Part shown: in pieces, positions 35,783 to 43,667 of the stretch | Numbering within the stretch: position 1 is the first letter of the stretch | Layout: every line of letters starts with the position of its first letter | NCBI GenBank assembly: GCA_016703525.1 | Contig: JADJBW010000017.1 | Span: 1-64,000 of the forward strand | Length of the DNA stretch: 64,000 nucleotides | From: Actinomycetota bacterium | GTDB lineage: Bacteria; Actinomycetota; Acidimicrobiia; Acidimicrobiales; Microtrichaceae | Direction of reading: 5' to 3' | Program-made: the position numbers and the translations under genes | The notes under the pieces: model-generated | What the model was told of the DNA's origin: nothing | Seen by the model: only the letters and a program-made list of their open reading frames with translations | Databases searched by the model: none

Positions 35783-36190
35783 TCAACGCGTCGTGGCGGC
35801 AACTCGGACCGCGATCCCAACGCAGCGCTGGGCTCGCTCGACGGCCTTCGTGGCGACCGAGGGCGCGATGTCGTCCGGCTCGTACTCGGCCTTCGTCTTG
35901 AGCGGGAGGAGGCGTCGCAGCTCCCGTTCGACGGCGGCGCCATCGGGCCCGGCCTGGCGGAGCAGCTCGAGCACCTGGTCGTGATCTTCGCCGGCGGCCC
36001 GCTTGCCGAGCCTGGCACCACACACCGCGTCGGCCGAGTTGATGCCGGCGTGGATCGCCAGGCTTGTCGCTGCGATACTCCGGCCGGCTGCGAGATCACT
36101 GACCGCTGCCTCGGCGAACTCCTCGGCCTTGGCGGCGTAGGAGCGGACCTGTGCAGCCGACACCGGCTTGGTGCGCATCGGTCTAGCCAC
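35783..36190 (-). CDS. HEPN-domain toxin, copy 1
   Basis: A 135-residue HEPN protein: TKPVSAAQVRSYAAKAEEFA, SLAIHAGINSADAV and RLGKRAAGEDHDQVLELLRQ, in which R-AAGED-H matches the R-x(4-6)-H RNase motif. It starts with a GTG at 36190 that overlaps the nucleotidyltransferase stop by 8 bp. HEPN-MNT pairs are toxin-antitoxin systems in which the MNT partner neutralises the HEPN RNase, in some cases by adding nucleotides to it. A second, C-terminally truncated copy lies at 40597-40971. Confidence 0.85.
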   Translation of the reverse strand: MARPMRTKPVSAAQVRSYAAKAEEFAEAAVSDLAAGRSIAATSLAIHAGINSADAVCGARLGKRAAGEDHDQVLELLRQAGPDGAAVERELRRLLPLKTKAEYEPDDIAPSVATKAVERAQRCVGIAVRVAATTR

Positions 36191-36806
36191 TTCGCACCGT
36201 CCTCAACTGATCGAGGTCGAGGCCGTGCACGACCCGACCGTCGCGTCGGATGTCGGACCAGAGCTGGGTTCGGCCAGTGACCTTTGTTGCGGCCTCGTCG
36301 ATGCTGACTTCGAGCACCTCGACGGGATTGCTCGTGAGCCGAGTTACGTCGCGACGCCAGGCTTCGAGCGACTCGGCCCAGGCGTCGTCGTCCTCGTCGA
36401 CCTCGGTGGGACGCACGACCAAGATGTCGACGTCACTGTCACGACCCGCCTCGCCGCGGGCGAACGAACCGAAGACGATCACGCTCGCGGGTGGTCGAGG
36501 AAGGGCACCGGCGAGGCGACCGATCTCATCGAGGACGATGTCGGTCGACCGGGCGAGAGCCAACACCGCCCGGGAGGCGACGTGCTCGCGAACCAGCCGG
36601 AACAGCGACGAGGGCGGCACCTCTCGACGCTCGACCACGCCGAGTTCGACCAACCCCGGCAGTACCCGCGACGCCTGTGCGATGCTCACGCCGGCCAGCT
36701 TGGCGATGGTCCGGAGGTTGAGCTCGGCGGTCGTCTCGGCCAACACCGCGAGCACGCGACCCTGGGCACCCGGCACGATGGCCTCGATCGGTCGCACGAA
36801 GTCCAC
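36183..36806 (-). CDS. HTH-MNT nucleotidyltransferase antitoxin, copy 1
   Basis: A 207-residue protein with an N-terminal winged HTH (LNLRTIAKLAGVSIAQASRV, about 30-75) and a minimal nucleotidyltransferase domain with VIVFGSFARGEAGRDSDVDI (GSF...DxD, about 110-130). It should neutralise the HEPN partner downstream and bind its own promoter. The start is the GTG at 36806; the paralogue at 41587 uses ATG in the same place (MDFVRPIEAIVPGAQG). The perfect dyad at 36835-36856 lies 29 bp upstream. Confidence 0.88.
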   Translation of the reverse strand: MDFVRPIEAIVPGAQGRVLAVLAETTAELNLRTIAKLAGVSIAQASRVLPGLVELGVVERREVPPSSLFRLVREHVASRAVLALARSTDIVLDEIGRLAGALPRPPASVIVFGSFARGEAGRDSDVDILVVRPTEVDEDDDAWAESLEAWRRDVTRLTSNPVEVLEVSIDEAATKVTGRTQLWSDIRRDGRVVHGLDLDQLRTVRSG

Positions 36807-36834
36807 GGTGGCATCCTACTTGACTACCAAGCAG

Positions 36835-36856
36835 ATATGGAACGACTGTTCCATAT
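36835..36856. promoter_or_regulatory. Operator of HEPN-MNT pair, copy 1
   Basis: ATATGGAAC and GTTCCATAT form a perfect 9-bp dyad with a 4-bp spacer (GACT), just upstream of the MNT gene. The paralogous pair has GGAAC...GTTCC in the matching place (41618-41637). Conservation of the dyad but not of the surrounding DNA supports an operator for the HTH of the MNT protein. Confidence 0.65.
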
Positions 36857-36893
36857 CTGACGTGTGAGGCGAAGTTGCGCAAGGGGCCACGGG

Positions 36894-36913
36894 CTTCTAA
36901 CGACGCTTCTAAC
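36894..36913. repeat. Family C arm-type direct repeat, copy 3
   Basis: CTTCTAAC at 36894-36901 and 36906-36913. The 180 bp from here to 37077 resemble 44303-44482 along their length (CTTCTAACGACG, CGTCAG, GGCGGAT, GAATTGCAG, GGAGGCACCTCAT), so the two are copies of the same element end. Confidence 0.55.
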
Positions 36914-37032
36914 GGACACTCCGTCAGTGGTCGTCACAGGGCGGATGGGACAGCACGGGCCGACACCCGAGAACGCCGGAATTGCAGCCTTCCCGGCACC
37001 TGGTGGCACCAGGCAGGATTGCCCGGAGGCAC

Positions 37033-37077
37033 CTCATGACCCGAAGGTCGCGGGTTCAAATCCCGCCCCCGCCACCA
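37033..37077 (+). other. tRNA-Met(CAT) 3' fragment, att site 3
   Basis: CTCATGACCCGAAGG, T arm GCGGG-TTCAAAT-CCCGC, CCCCGCC and ACCA; identical to att site 1 from CCCGAAGG onward. The upstream 25 bp are not tRNA. A hairpin (CAGAAGG...CCTTCTG, 37092-37123) follows, where the tRNA terminator would be. No gene is supported between 37124 and 37208. Confidence 0.78.
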
Positions 37078-37208
37078 AGAAAACACCTGTTCAGAAGGGG
37101 TCTCGCTTCGGCGACACCTTCTGCCGTTCCAGGGATCTCACAGAAAACTCACACCCAGGAGCTCACACCGCAAGGACCCCGGACACGAGGACTGGTCGGT
37201 GGCGTCGT

Positions 37209-37400
37209 TCATTCGGTGACGGGACACGGCAACGAGGGGATCCGGTAGACACCCAGCGCGGCTGCCTGCAACGTGCCGAGCGACACCATCTTGCGTAGCT
37301 CGACGGCCGGTACGCCGTGCGGGGCCACGAGGCTGGGCGTCACGTAGCCACCGTTGTCGACCGCGGCATCCATGAGCGCATTCCAGTACTTCCCAGGCAT
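37209..37400 (-). pseudogene. AbiEi-type antitoxin N-terminal fragment
   Basis: A 63-residue frame: ALMDAAVDNGGYVTPSLVAP, HGVPAVELRKMVSLGTLQAA, ALGVYRI. This matches the N-terminal winged helix of AbiEi-like antitoxins, whose full length is usually about 200 residues. It ends after GVYRIPSLPCP, and no AbiEii partner follows. It is a truncated relic near an att site. Confidence 0.6.
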
Positions 37401-37447
37401 CTCATAAACAGTGCCAACCAGGTACTGCTTATGGGCCACGGTCTCCT

Positions 37448-37525
37448 TCACGCAGGGCGGCCCAGGAGTCGTTCGAGTTTGGAGCGGGGGACGCGGAGGG
37501 CGCGGCCGATCTCGATGCACGGGGT
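37448..37525 (-). pseudogene. Excisionase C-terminal relic
   Basis: CIEIGRALRVPRSKLERLLG followed by RPA and a stop parallels RFGRLLRVPARELERLAG in the excisionase at 31467-31844. Only the C-terminal half of the HTH_17 domain remains. It suggests that another integrase/excisionase module once stood here. Confidence 0.5.
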
Positions 37526-37622
37526 GCCCGTCTTCCCCCTTCCCGGTGGCGATTCGGGCGACCGCTTGGTCCTGGGCCCACCACACGGGAGTTCTGCGCA
37601 GCACGGGGCAGCGCTGCACCCA

Positions 37623-38261
37623 TCAGGCGTCGGTTGGCCGATCCGGTGAACGGACAACCAAACACGGTCGATGCAGGAGAGCGATATCCGGGGAAAGGCC
37701 GGACGCGAGGAGGTTCGCCGCCACGAGGTTGGATACCTCGGTATCCTGCACGTCGGAGGCGACGACGCCGGTGCGGTGTCGTGCGACGAACTCCGTAACG
37801 GCCAGCCGAGCATCGTCCACGTGCGGGTCTTCGGCGGCTCGGTTCTTGGCCTTGCCGGATACGAAGGCCTCCCACACGAGCAAGTCGGCGTCTCCACGTT
37901 CGATGGCCTCGAGGTCGAACGTCACACGGGGTCGTGCGTGTTGGGCGATGCGGTCGAAGACGTAGGCGCTCTGTTGTAGGCCGAGAGCCAGTGCGCCCGT
38001 GCCAGCGCCAGCGCACCACGGTCGGCCGCGCTCGCCCGCTCGCTGGCGGTTCAGTTGTTCGGCGCTTGCGGGGCGTGGGATGAAGAGCGGGGCTTCGAAG
38101 CCGAGTGCGACGGGCGTGCGGCGGCCAAGGTCAGCCACGACGACGTCGACGAGTGAATCGAGGTCTCGACCGCTCGTGGTCTCGCCGGACGGCGAGTGGT
38201 GCCACCACCCGATGTTCTTGAGTGCGCCGACGTCTATCGCTGCAACGCTGAATCCACCCAT
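37623..38261 (-). CDS. DUF429-like RNase H-fold hypothetical
   Basis: A 212-residue protein. It begins MGGFSVAAIDVGALKNIGWW (a DxG strand-turn as in RNase H folds), then VALGFEAPLFIPRP, RPWCAGAGTGALALGLQQSA and LLVWEAFVSGKAKN, with DDARLAVTEF near the end. The spacing of acidic residues resembles DUF429-type predicted nucleases. It is intact and lies between att-site relics. The function is unknown; the start ATG at 38261 is divergent from the DUF3024 relic. Confidence 0.62.
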   Translation of the reverse strand: MGGFSVAAIDVGALKNIGWWHHSPSGETTSGRDLDSLVDVVVADLGRRTPVALGFEAPLFIPRPASAEQLNRQRAGERGRPWCAGAGTGALALGLQQSAYVFDRIAQHARPRVTFDLEAIERGDADLLVWEAFVSGKAKNRAAEDPHVDDARLAVTEFVARHRTGVVASDVQDTEVSNLVAANLLASGLSPDIALLHRPCLVVRSPDRPTDA

Positions 38262-38354
38262 GGTCTCAAAGCTATGGCCGCCTTGAGTGTCGGCAGAGGT
38301 TGCCGGTCGCTCGGCGATGCCCAAGGTTGTCCACTGTGCTCGAGGATCGTTCGC

Positions 38355-38650
38355 ATGTCGCTGCCTGAGACTGACATTGCTCGGGTTCGTCGATGGGTGG
38401 CGAGGCGGAACGAGGTGATCGGCAAGAACATCAGCGAGATGCGTGTCGAGATGGACGTCGACGGACGGGCGATCACGATCCTCGACTGCCGGCCGCCATG
38501 GCGTGAGGACTTGGGGTCCGAATGGACACGCCTGGAGGTCGCCCGCCTCCGCGATACGAAGAAGACCGGCACGGCACCCCGGGGCGTGACCACGGCGGTG
38601 TTGTCTGGCGTCCCGCAACGGGAGCCCATCTTCCGCCGACAATCGTGTGC
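38355..38650 (+). pseudogene. DUF3024 family protein, broken
   Basis: MSLPETDIARVRRWVARRNE, MRVEMDVDGRAITILDCRPP, WREDLGSEWTRLEVARLRDT is the DUF3024 N-terminal two-thirds. After KKTG the expected LYWRDRN block is replaced by unrelated residues, and the frame runs into non-coding DNA. The family is about 110-120 residues and of unknown function. Start ATG at 38355. Confidence 0.65.
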
Positions 38651-38737
38651 AAGCTGGGCGAAATGTGTGCCCGGCTCGACGGCTGGCCCCGGAGACCCGC
38701 ACCAGCACTGGCGACGGATGGTTTCGTTAACCCCGCC

Positions 38738-38776
38738 GCCATCGAGAGGTCCGGAACCCCCAGGCATTCCGGACCT
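38738..38776. repeat. Decayed tRNA-flank copy with hairpin
   Basis: CCGCCATCGAGAGG is followed by AGGTCCGGAA paired with TTCCGGACCT (10-nt loop, 38747-38776). This repeats the sequence immediately after att site 2 (CCACCATCGAGAGG and its hairpin). The tRNA part upstream is gone except CCCCGCC at 38731-38737. It marks a fifth, eroded att-derived junction. Confidence 0.5.
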
Positions 38777-38887
38777 TCTTCGTGCTGGCGGGCTGGTTGT
38801 GGGGGCCCGGGCTCCTCGCGGGGTCCTCCCGGGCTTGGACGGTGGCGACGGTCGCGGGCAGCGAGTTGTTCTCGCCGGTCGTGGTCC

Positions 38888-39514
38888 TCACCGTGCATCG
38901 AGCTGACCCAGGAGGTCCTGGGTGTAGCCGGTGATGATCGCGGTGACGGTTGCCTCGGGAAGGGTCCCGCGGAGCGCTGTGACGGCCAACTGCGTGCCTG
39001 GACTCGCGGGAGTGCGGAACAACCGAGCGAGGTAGCCGAGGACAGTGGTCGTGGCGCTGGCAGACCGGTCGTTGTCGACGACTGCGCCTTCGAGTCCGGC
39101 GATCTTGCGGGCGGTTGCCTTGCCGTGCGCGCCGGGGAGGCGGGCAGACCGGCGGCCGGCCCTTGTGGCGAGTTGCTCGGGGACGATCAGATCGACGGGC
39201 ACGACGATCTCGTCCTCGACACCCGGTCGGGAGAATCGTGCCTCCCAGATGCCTGGCTCGCCGGTCAGGGTGAAGCCAGCGCCTTCCATGGCCTGGCCGA
39301 GCGGTGGGATCGGTCCGAGCCTGGCGGGGTCGAGGACCACGTCGGCGTCGGTGGTGAACGCCTGGTACCCCGCCAGGCGGTCCTGTGTTCGGAGGTAGAC
39401 GGCCTGGGCGCCGACGAGGACGAGCGCGTCGAGGTGGGCTCGCATGGCGTCGAGCGCGTCGAGCAGGACGCGTCGTGCTTCGACGTACTCGATCCGAGGT
39501 TCCGCGTCGCTCAC
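38888..39514 (-). CDS. AbiEii-like nucleotidyltransferase, internally shortened
   Basis: A 208-residue frame of the family of type IV toxins: RRVLLDALDAMRAHLDALVL, VGAQAVYLRT (the GA/S-x-x-Y site), TTDADVVLDPARLG and VDLIVPEQL. After KIAGLEGAVVDND it jumps to TTVLGYLARLFRTPASPGTQ. Compared with the homologue at 43645, roughly 80 residues around RVA..LVAKLHKL are missing, so it is probably inactive. The GTG start at 39514 overlaps the upstream gene's stop (GTGA), the usual antitoxin-toxin coupling. Confidence 0.72.
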   Translation of the reverse strand: MSDAEPRIEYVEARRVLLDALDAMRAHLDALVLVGAQAVYLRTQDRLAGYQAFTTDADVVLDPARLGPIPPLGQAMEGAGFTLTGEPGIWEARFSRPGVEDEIVVPVDLIVPEQLATRAGRRSARLPGAHGKATARKIAGLEGAVVDNDRSASATTTVLGYLARLFRTPASPGTQLAVTALRGTLPEATVTAIITGYTQDLLGQLDAR

Positions 39515-40572
39515 CGCGCGGCGTCCGCGGTGAGCGCGTCGGCTTTCCAGCGTCGGGGATCGCGGCGCATCCAGTCGAGCAGCGCGTCGCCTTCGGCGGA
39601 CATCCGGCCCGGGCCGCTGAGGGCATCGACGGCTGCTTGGGCGACCGACACGTAGAGAACCTTGCCAGCGGAACGGGTGCGGGTGAAGACGATGTCGTCG
39701 TAGGGCTCGGCGAGTACGACGTTCGCACCGGTAGTGGCCCGGAGGAGCCGCCCCGCCTTGGCGAGTCGTTCGGGATCGTCGGTGTAGATCGCCGCCTGCA
39801 CGGGTGCGGCGACCGGAGCAAGGGCAGCGGTGGCGAACGAGCCGGTGACCGCCCAGCGTCCCACATTCCGTGTGGAGAGGTGGTCGATGAGCTGGCCGGG
39901 ACCACCAGAGGCCACCCAGGTGCTGGTCTCGTTGGAGCCGAACAGGGAGTACGTGGTGGCGAGCTTGCGCAGGACGCCCTCCCAGTCGACCGAGGCGACC
40001 GGCCCTCTGGGCTCGCGTTCGATCAGCAGCTCGTCGGCGAGGACCTTGAGGACCCGCGAAACGTAGCCGGTGTCGACCCCGACCGCACCGGCGAGTTGTT
40101 GGACGCCGTAGGGCGGGGTGACCTCTGCGATGGTGCGAAGCAGCGCCCACGCCCGCGGGCCGCGGAGGTTCGGGCCGGTGGTCGGCTCGGGGTTGGGGTC
40201 CCGATCGGAGCCAGCGATACGGATGACGAGTCCCGGGCGCGCTAGCTCCACCGAGACGTTGCCGGTGTCATCGACGAAGCCGATGCCGCGGGCGGTGAGC
40301 AGCTCGCGGGAGCGTGGACTTACCCACGGTGCGGCGACGACGGACGGTCCGTCGGCGTCGGGAAGGGCGGGCACGCCGCGCGGGTCGAGTCGCTTGCGCA
40401 CGATCACCTCGAGCGTTCCCGTGTCACCGTTGCTGGTCACCGAGAAGGTGCCCGTCTCGCGGGAGCGGCCCGTGACCTCGACGTCCCAACCTGCTGGCAG
40501 CAGAGCTCGCAGCCGAGCGATGGTGGCGTCGAGCCGCTGCCGGGTCGCTTCCGGGATCACTGGGCGAGCCAT
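39511..40572 (-). CDS. AbiEi-like HTH antitoxin, long form
   Basis: A 353-residue protein with an N-terminal beta-rich region, a winged HTH (YGVQQLAGAVGVDTGYVSRV, LKVLADELLIEREPRG, about 155-190) and a C-terminal domain (TSTWVASGGPGQLIDHLSTR, VVLAEPYDDIVFTRTRSAGK) as in actinobacterial partners of AbiEii-like transferases. It is intact and directly upstream of its toxin. Its own C-terminus (VDALSGPGRMSAEGDALLDW) has a relic copy at 43569-43667. Confidence 0.78.
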   Translation of the reverse strand: MARPVIPEATRQRLDATIARLRALLPAGWDVEVTGRSRETGTFSVTSNGDTGTLEVIVRKRLDPRGVPALPDADGPSVVAAPWVSPRSRELLTARGIGFVDDTGNVSVELARPGLVIRIAGSDRDPNPEPTTGPNLRGPRAWALLRTIAEVTPPYGVQQLAGAVGVDTGYVSRVLKVLADELLIEREPRGPVASVDWEGVLRKLATTYSLFGSNETSTWVASGGPGQLIDHLSTRNVGRWAVTGSFATAALAPVAAPVQAAIYTDDPERLAKAGRLLRATTGANVVLAEPYDDIVFTRTRSAGKVLYVSVAQAAVDALSGPGRMSAEGDALLDWMRRDPRRWKADALTADAAR

Positions 40573-40596
40573 GTGAAGAGCTTACCGCAGACATGT

Positions 40597-40971
40597 CTAG
40601 ATCTGCGAGTAGTCTGTTACAGACAACTCATCAGACTGGACAGAACATCCAGCCGATCTTCTGACGAACGGCCCGTCACGAGGCGCTATCCACAGGACCA
40701 GGCGGCGTTCGACGGCGGCGCCATCGGGTCCGGCCTGGCGGAGCAGGTCGAGCACCTGGTCGTGATCCTCGCCGGCCGCCCGCTTGCCGAGCCGGCCACC
40801 CCACACGGCGTCGGCCGAGTTGATGCCTGCATGGATCGCCAGGCTCGTCGCGGCGATGTTCCGGCCGGCCGCGAGATCGCTGACAGATGCGTCGGCGAAC
40901 TCCAGCGCCTTGGCGGCGTAGGCGCGGACCTGGGTGGCCGACACGGGCTTGGTGCGCATCGACTTAGCCAC
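40597..40971 (-). CDS. HEPN-domain toxin, copy 2, C-terminus replaced
   Basis: A 124-residue paralogue of the HEPN protein at 35783. The first 88 residues are nearly identical (TKPVSATQVRAYAAKALEFA, RLGKRAAGEDHDQVLDLLRQ, R-x5-H retained). After GPDGAAVERRL the sequence becomes unrelated (VLWIAPRDGPFVRRSAGCSV), so the last 40 residues of the fold are lost, presumably by a deletion joining it to the flank of the abiEi-like gene. It is probably inactive. It overlaps the MNT stop by 8 bp. Confidence 0.75.
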   Translation of the reverse strand: MAKSMRTKPVSATQVRAYAAKALEFADASVSDLAAGRNIAATSLAIHAGINSADAVWGGRLGKRAAGEDHDQVLDLLRQAGPDGAAVERRLVLWIAPRDGPFVRRSAGCSVQSDELSVTDYSQI

Positions 40972-41587
40972 TCCGAACTGCCCTCAGCTGATCGAGGTCG
41001 AGTCCGTGCACGACCCGGCCGTCGCTCCGGATGTCGGACCAGAGCTGGCTTCGGCCAGCGACCTTCGCTGCGGCCTCGGCGGCGCTGACCTCGAGCACCT
41101 CGACGGGGTTGCCGGTCAGCCGAGCGACGTCGCGTCGCCAGGCTTCGAGCGACTCGGCCCAGGCGTCGTCGTCCTCGTGGGTCCCGGCCGGGCGGACGAC
41201 GACGATGTCGACATCGCTGTCGGGTCCGGCCTCCCCCCGAGCAAATGGCCCGAACACGATCACGCTCAACGGTGAGCGAGGCAGGGCGTCGGCGAGGCGA
41301 CCCATCGCGTTGAGCACGGTCTCGGCGGAGCGGGCGAGCGCCAGCAGCGTGCGGGAGGCGACGTGCTCGGGCACCAGCCGGAACAGCGATGAGGGTGGCA
41401 CCTCCCGCCGCTCGACCACGCCGAGTTCGACCAACCCCGGGAGAACCCGCGACGCCTGTGCGATGCTCACACCGGCCAGCTTGGCGATGGTCCGGAGGTT
41501 GAGTTCGGCGGTCGTCTCGGCCAACACCGCCAGCACGCGACCCTGGGCACCAGGCACGATGGCCTCGATCGGTCGCACAAAGTCCAT
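40964..41587 (-). CDS. HTH-MNT nucleotidyltransferase antitoxin, copy 2
   Basis: A 207-residue paralogue of 36183-36806 with the same HTH (LNLRTIAKLAGVSIAQASRV) and transferase motif (VIVFGPFARGEAGPDSDVDI). In the motif, Ser of GSF is replaced by Pro (GPF), a change at a normally conserved position that may weaken catalysis. The start ATG at 41587 lies 31 bp from the conserved dyad. The pair has probably arisen by duplication of the element cargo. Confidence 0.82.
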   Translation of the reverse strand: MDFVRPIEAIVPGAQGRVLAVLAETTAELNLRTIAKLAGVSIAQASRVLPGLVELGVVERREVPPSSLFRLVPEHVASRTLLALARSAETVLNAMGRLADALPRSPLSVIVFGPFARGEAGPDSDVDIVVVRPAGTHEDDDAWAESLEAWRRDVARLTGNPVEVLEVSAAEAAAKVAGRSQLWSDIRSDGRVVHGLDLDQLRAVRSG

Positions 41588-41617
41588 GTGCGCCAGCGTA
41601 TCCCGATAGCCAGCAGA

Positions 41618-41637
41618 TACGGAACAGTTGTTCCATT
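41618..41637. promoter_or_regulatory. Operator of HEPN-MNT pair, copy 2
   Basis: TACGGAACAGTTGTTCCATT contains GGAAC and GTTCC half-sites, matching the dyad at 36835-36856 in sequence and distance to the start codon. From 41638 to 42018 I see no supported gene. Confidence 0.55.
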
Positions 41638-42018
41638 TGTGATGTGTAGCGCCATCGCTCCCAGGGAGGCTGGCTTCTGACGAGGCTGCCCTTTCCGAGG
41701 AGCGCTGGCCGACCACCATGCCGTTGGAGCGCGGGAGCCCCCGGCCCGTGGCGTGGCTGACCTGGTGCCCACATCTCGCCCCCTGCTCGAACGCGGAGAC
41801 GCTCGCACTGATCCTGCATCCGAGCGTGGACCTGTAGCGCTCACCGACCGACATCGTGGGTGTCGGCGAGTTCGATGTCGACGAGGTCGTCGACGGTGCG
41901 GTTCTCCAGGATGGTTATCTCCAGCTCCGCGATCCCGGTGCCGTCGTGCGGACTCCCGACCATTGTCGGCGAGACTGGGGTGGTGCCTTCGCCTGGTGAG
42001 CCCTCTTCCGGACAGTTC

Positions 42019-42600
42019 ATGCTGCTCGATGTGACGGCGTGGCGAGCTGGCGGTGAGGAGCAGTTGGGCACGAAGCCGAAGCAGTGGCTGCGCGACCCGG
42101 CGGATCGGCTCTGGCTGTGGAAGGCGGCGACCTGGAATCTGTCGCCCTTCGGTGAGTACCGCAAGGGTGATGACTGGGCGGAACGAGTCGTGACCGAGAT
42201 CGCCCGGAGCCTGGACATACCTGTGGCCACCACCGAGCTAGCGGAACGGGCCGGTGAGTTCGGCACGGTCAGCTTGTCGGTGTTGGACCCGGAGTCGGAA
42301 CGCCTGGTGCATGGCAACGAGCTACTCGCCGAGATCGACGTCATCGGCTCCGACCCCCATGACCGCACGGGATACACCCTTGAGGCGGTGCGCCGATCAC
42401 TGGACGGTGTCGCTGGCTCGACGGCGGGTTCGACGGCGTTCGTGAGCATCGCCGGCTACCTGATCGTGGATGCGGTCGTCGGTAACACCGACCGGCACCA
42501 GGAGAACTGGGCCGTCATCGAGAGCTCGACGGGGGAGCGGCAGTAGGCACCGAGTTTCGACCACGCGTCGAGTCTCGGTTTCCCTGCTCGACGACGCTGC
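42019..42600 (+). pseudogene. HipA-like kinase, nonsense and frameshift
   Basis: EEQLGTKPKQWLRDPADRLW, LWKAATWNLSPFGEYRKGDD, WAERVVTEIARSLDIPVA, HGNELLAEIDVIGSD and YLIVDAVVGNTDRHQENWAV match the HipA-like kinase C-domain, in which NTDRHQ.N is catalytic. A TAG at 42544-42546 interrupts ERQ*APSFDHASSLGF, the DFG-like metal site, and a frameshift follows at once. The C-terminal part is missing. The next gene encodes a HIRAN protein, the usual partner in this variant. Confidence 0.78.
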
Positions 42601-42666
42601 CCGCTCGGCGATGCTCCGCACTCCCGATGCGCGCATCCTGTCTCACCCCACCCGTACGATGGGCCA

Positions 42667-43458
42667 ATGACCACCGCCGAGTCTCCGCAGCGACGTCTCT
42701 TCGTCGCGTGGCGCAACCCGGAGACGCGCCAGATCGTCCCGGTCGGCCTGCTCGTGCAGCGCCGGGACGGTGACGCGGCGTCGTACTCGTTCGCCTACCT
42801 GAAGCTGGCCGAGACACTCGACGGCTTCTACCCGCTTCCCGGGCTGCCCGACCTGCATTGCCGCTACAACTCGCCAGCGCTGTTCCCGGTGTTCGCGAAC
42901 CGCCTGATGCCCCGTGATCGCGCCGATTACCCCGACTACCTCGCCCGGCTCGACCTCGACGTCGAGGCGGATCCGTTCGAGGTGCTCGGACGCGGTAACG
43001 GCACCCGTGCCACTGACCGCATCGAGGTGTTCGCCTCGCCCGAGCGCACCCCGGACGATCACGCGATGTCGCTGTTCTTCGTGCGGGGCATCCGTCACCT
43101 CGACGGCGCACCTGCAGCCGTGGACCGCCTCCAAGCCGGTCAGGCGCTCGCGATCGTGGATGACCCCGACAACGTCATGAACGGCCGGGCCCTGCTGCTC
43201 GCAGGCGAAGACTGGGTGCCCGTCGGATGGGTGCCGGACTACCTCGTCGAGCACCTCCACGAGCTCCGCCAGTTCAACGGGGAAGATCCGACCGTTACCG
43301 TCGAACACATCAACGGAACCGACACCGCACCGCACATGCGCGTGCTGTGCCGGGTGACTGCACCATGGCCGGTTGGCTACGAGCCGTTCCACTCGATCGA
43401 GTTCCAGCCCGTCATCTCCCTCGACGACCCGGCGGGCGAACCGGACCCGGGCAGCTGA
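42667..43458 (+). CDS. HIRAN-domain protein linked to HipA-like kinase
   Basis: A 263-residue protein. The N-terminal half is of the type found beside HipA-like kinases: RRLFVAWRNPETRQIVPVGL, LPDLHCRYNSPALFPVFANR, ADPFEVLGRGNGTRATDRIE. A HIRAN domain follows at about 135-210: MSLFFVRGIRHLDGAPAAVD, RLQAGQALAIVDDPDNVMNG, VPVGWVPDYLVEHL. HIRAN domains bind single-stranded DNA ends. The pairing suggests a kinase-regulator or toxin-antitoxin module, of which only this half is intact. Start ATG at 42667. Confidence 0.82.
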   Translation: MTTAESPQRRLFVAWRNPETRQIVPVGLLVQRRDGDAASYSFAYLKLAETLDGFYPLPGLPDLHCRYNSPALFPVFANRLMPRDRADYPDYLARLDLDVEADPFEVLGRGNGTRATDRIEVFASPERTPDDHAMSLFFVRGIRHLDGAPAAVDRLQAGQALAIVDDPDNVMNGRALLLAGEDWVPVGWVPDYLVEHLHELRQFNGEDPTVTVEHINGTDTAPHMRVLCRVTAPWPVGYEPFHSIEFQPVISLDDPAGEPDPGS

Positions 43459-43473
43459 TCCTGCATCGCGGCG

Positions 43474-43497
43474 TCTGCCAGATCTTCTGGCAGATCC
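43474..43497. repeat. Family B arm-type direct repeat, copy 3
   Basis: TCTGCCAGATCT directly followed by TCTGGCAGATCC (12-bp period), preceded by CATCGCGGCG as at 25401-25410, and followed by a similar GGCGGTACGGGCC. The same 70-bp block thus occurs at the right end of element A and here, where no adjacent tRNA fragment remains within 100 bp. Confidence 0.45.
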
Positions 43498-43568
43498 GAT
43501 AGAAGCAGGCGGTACGGGCCCGGGACGAGACGGCATCGCCGGAACGCCGAGGACCCTGCAAGACACAG

Positions 43569-43667
43569 GTGGCGGTCGACCTGATGGCCGGTCCTGGCCG
43601 CAACCCGGCCGAAGCAGAAGAGCTCCTCGGATGGCTGCAGCGCAATGAGCAGTCCTGGCGAACCTGA
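43569..43667 (+). pseudogene. AbiEi-like antitoxin C-terminal relic
   Basis: VAVDLMAGPGRNPAEAEELL, GWLQRNEQSWRT and a stop match the extreme C-terminus of the intact long antitoxin at 39511 (AAVDALSGPGRMSAEGDALL, DWMRRDPRRW). It overlaps the start of the following transferase gene by 23 bp. The rest of the antitoxin has been lost. Confidence 0.6.

Noticed and set aside
41841..42018. Short coding segments on either strand before the HipA-like gene
   Set aside because: Both strands read plausibly for 40-50 codons, but neither has a start, ribosome site or family match.
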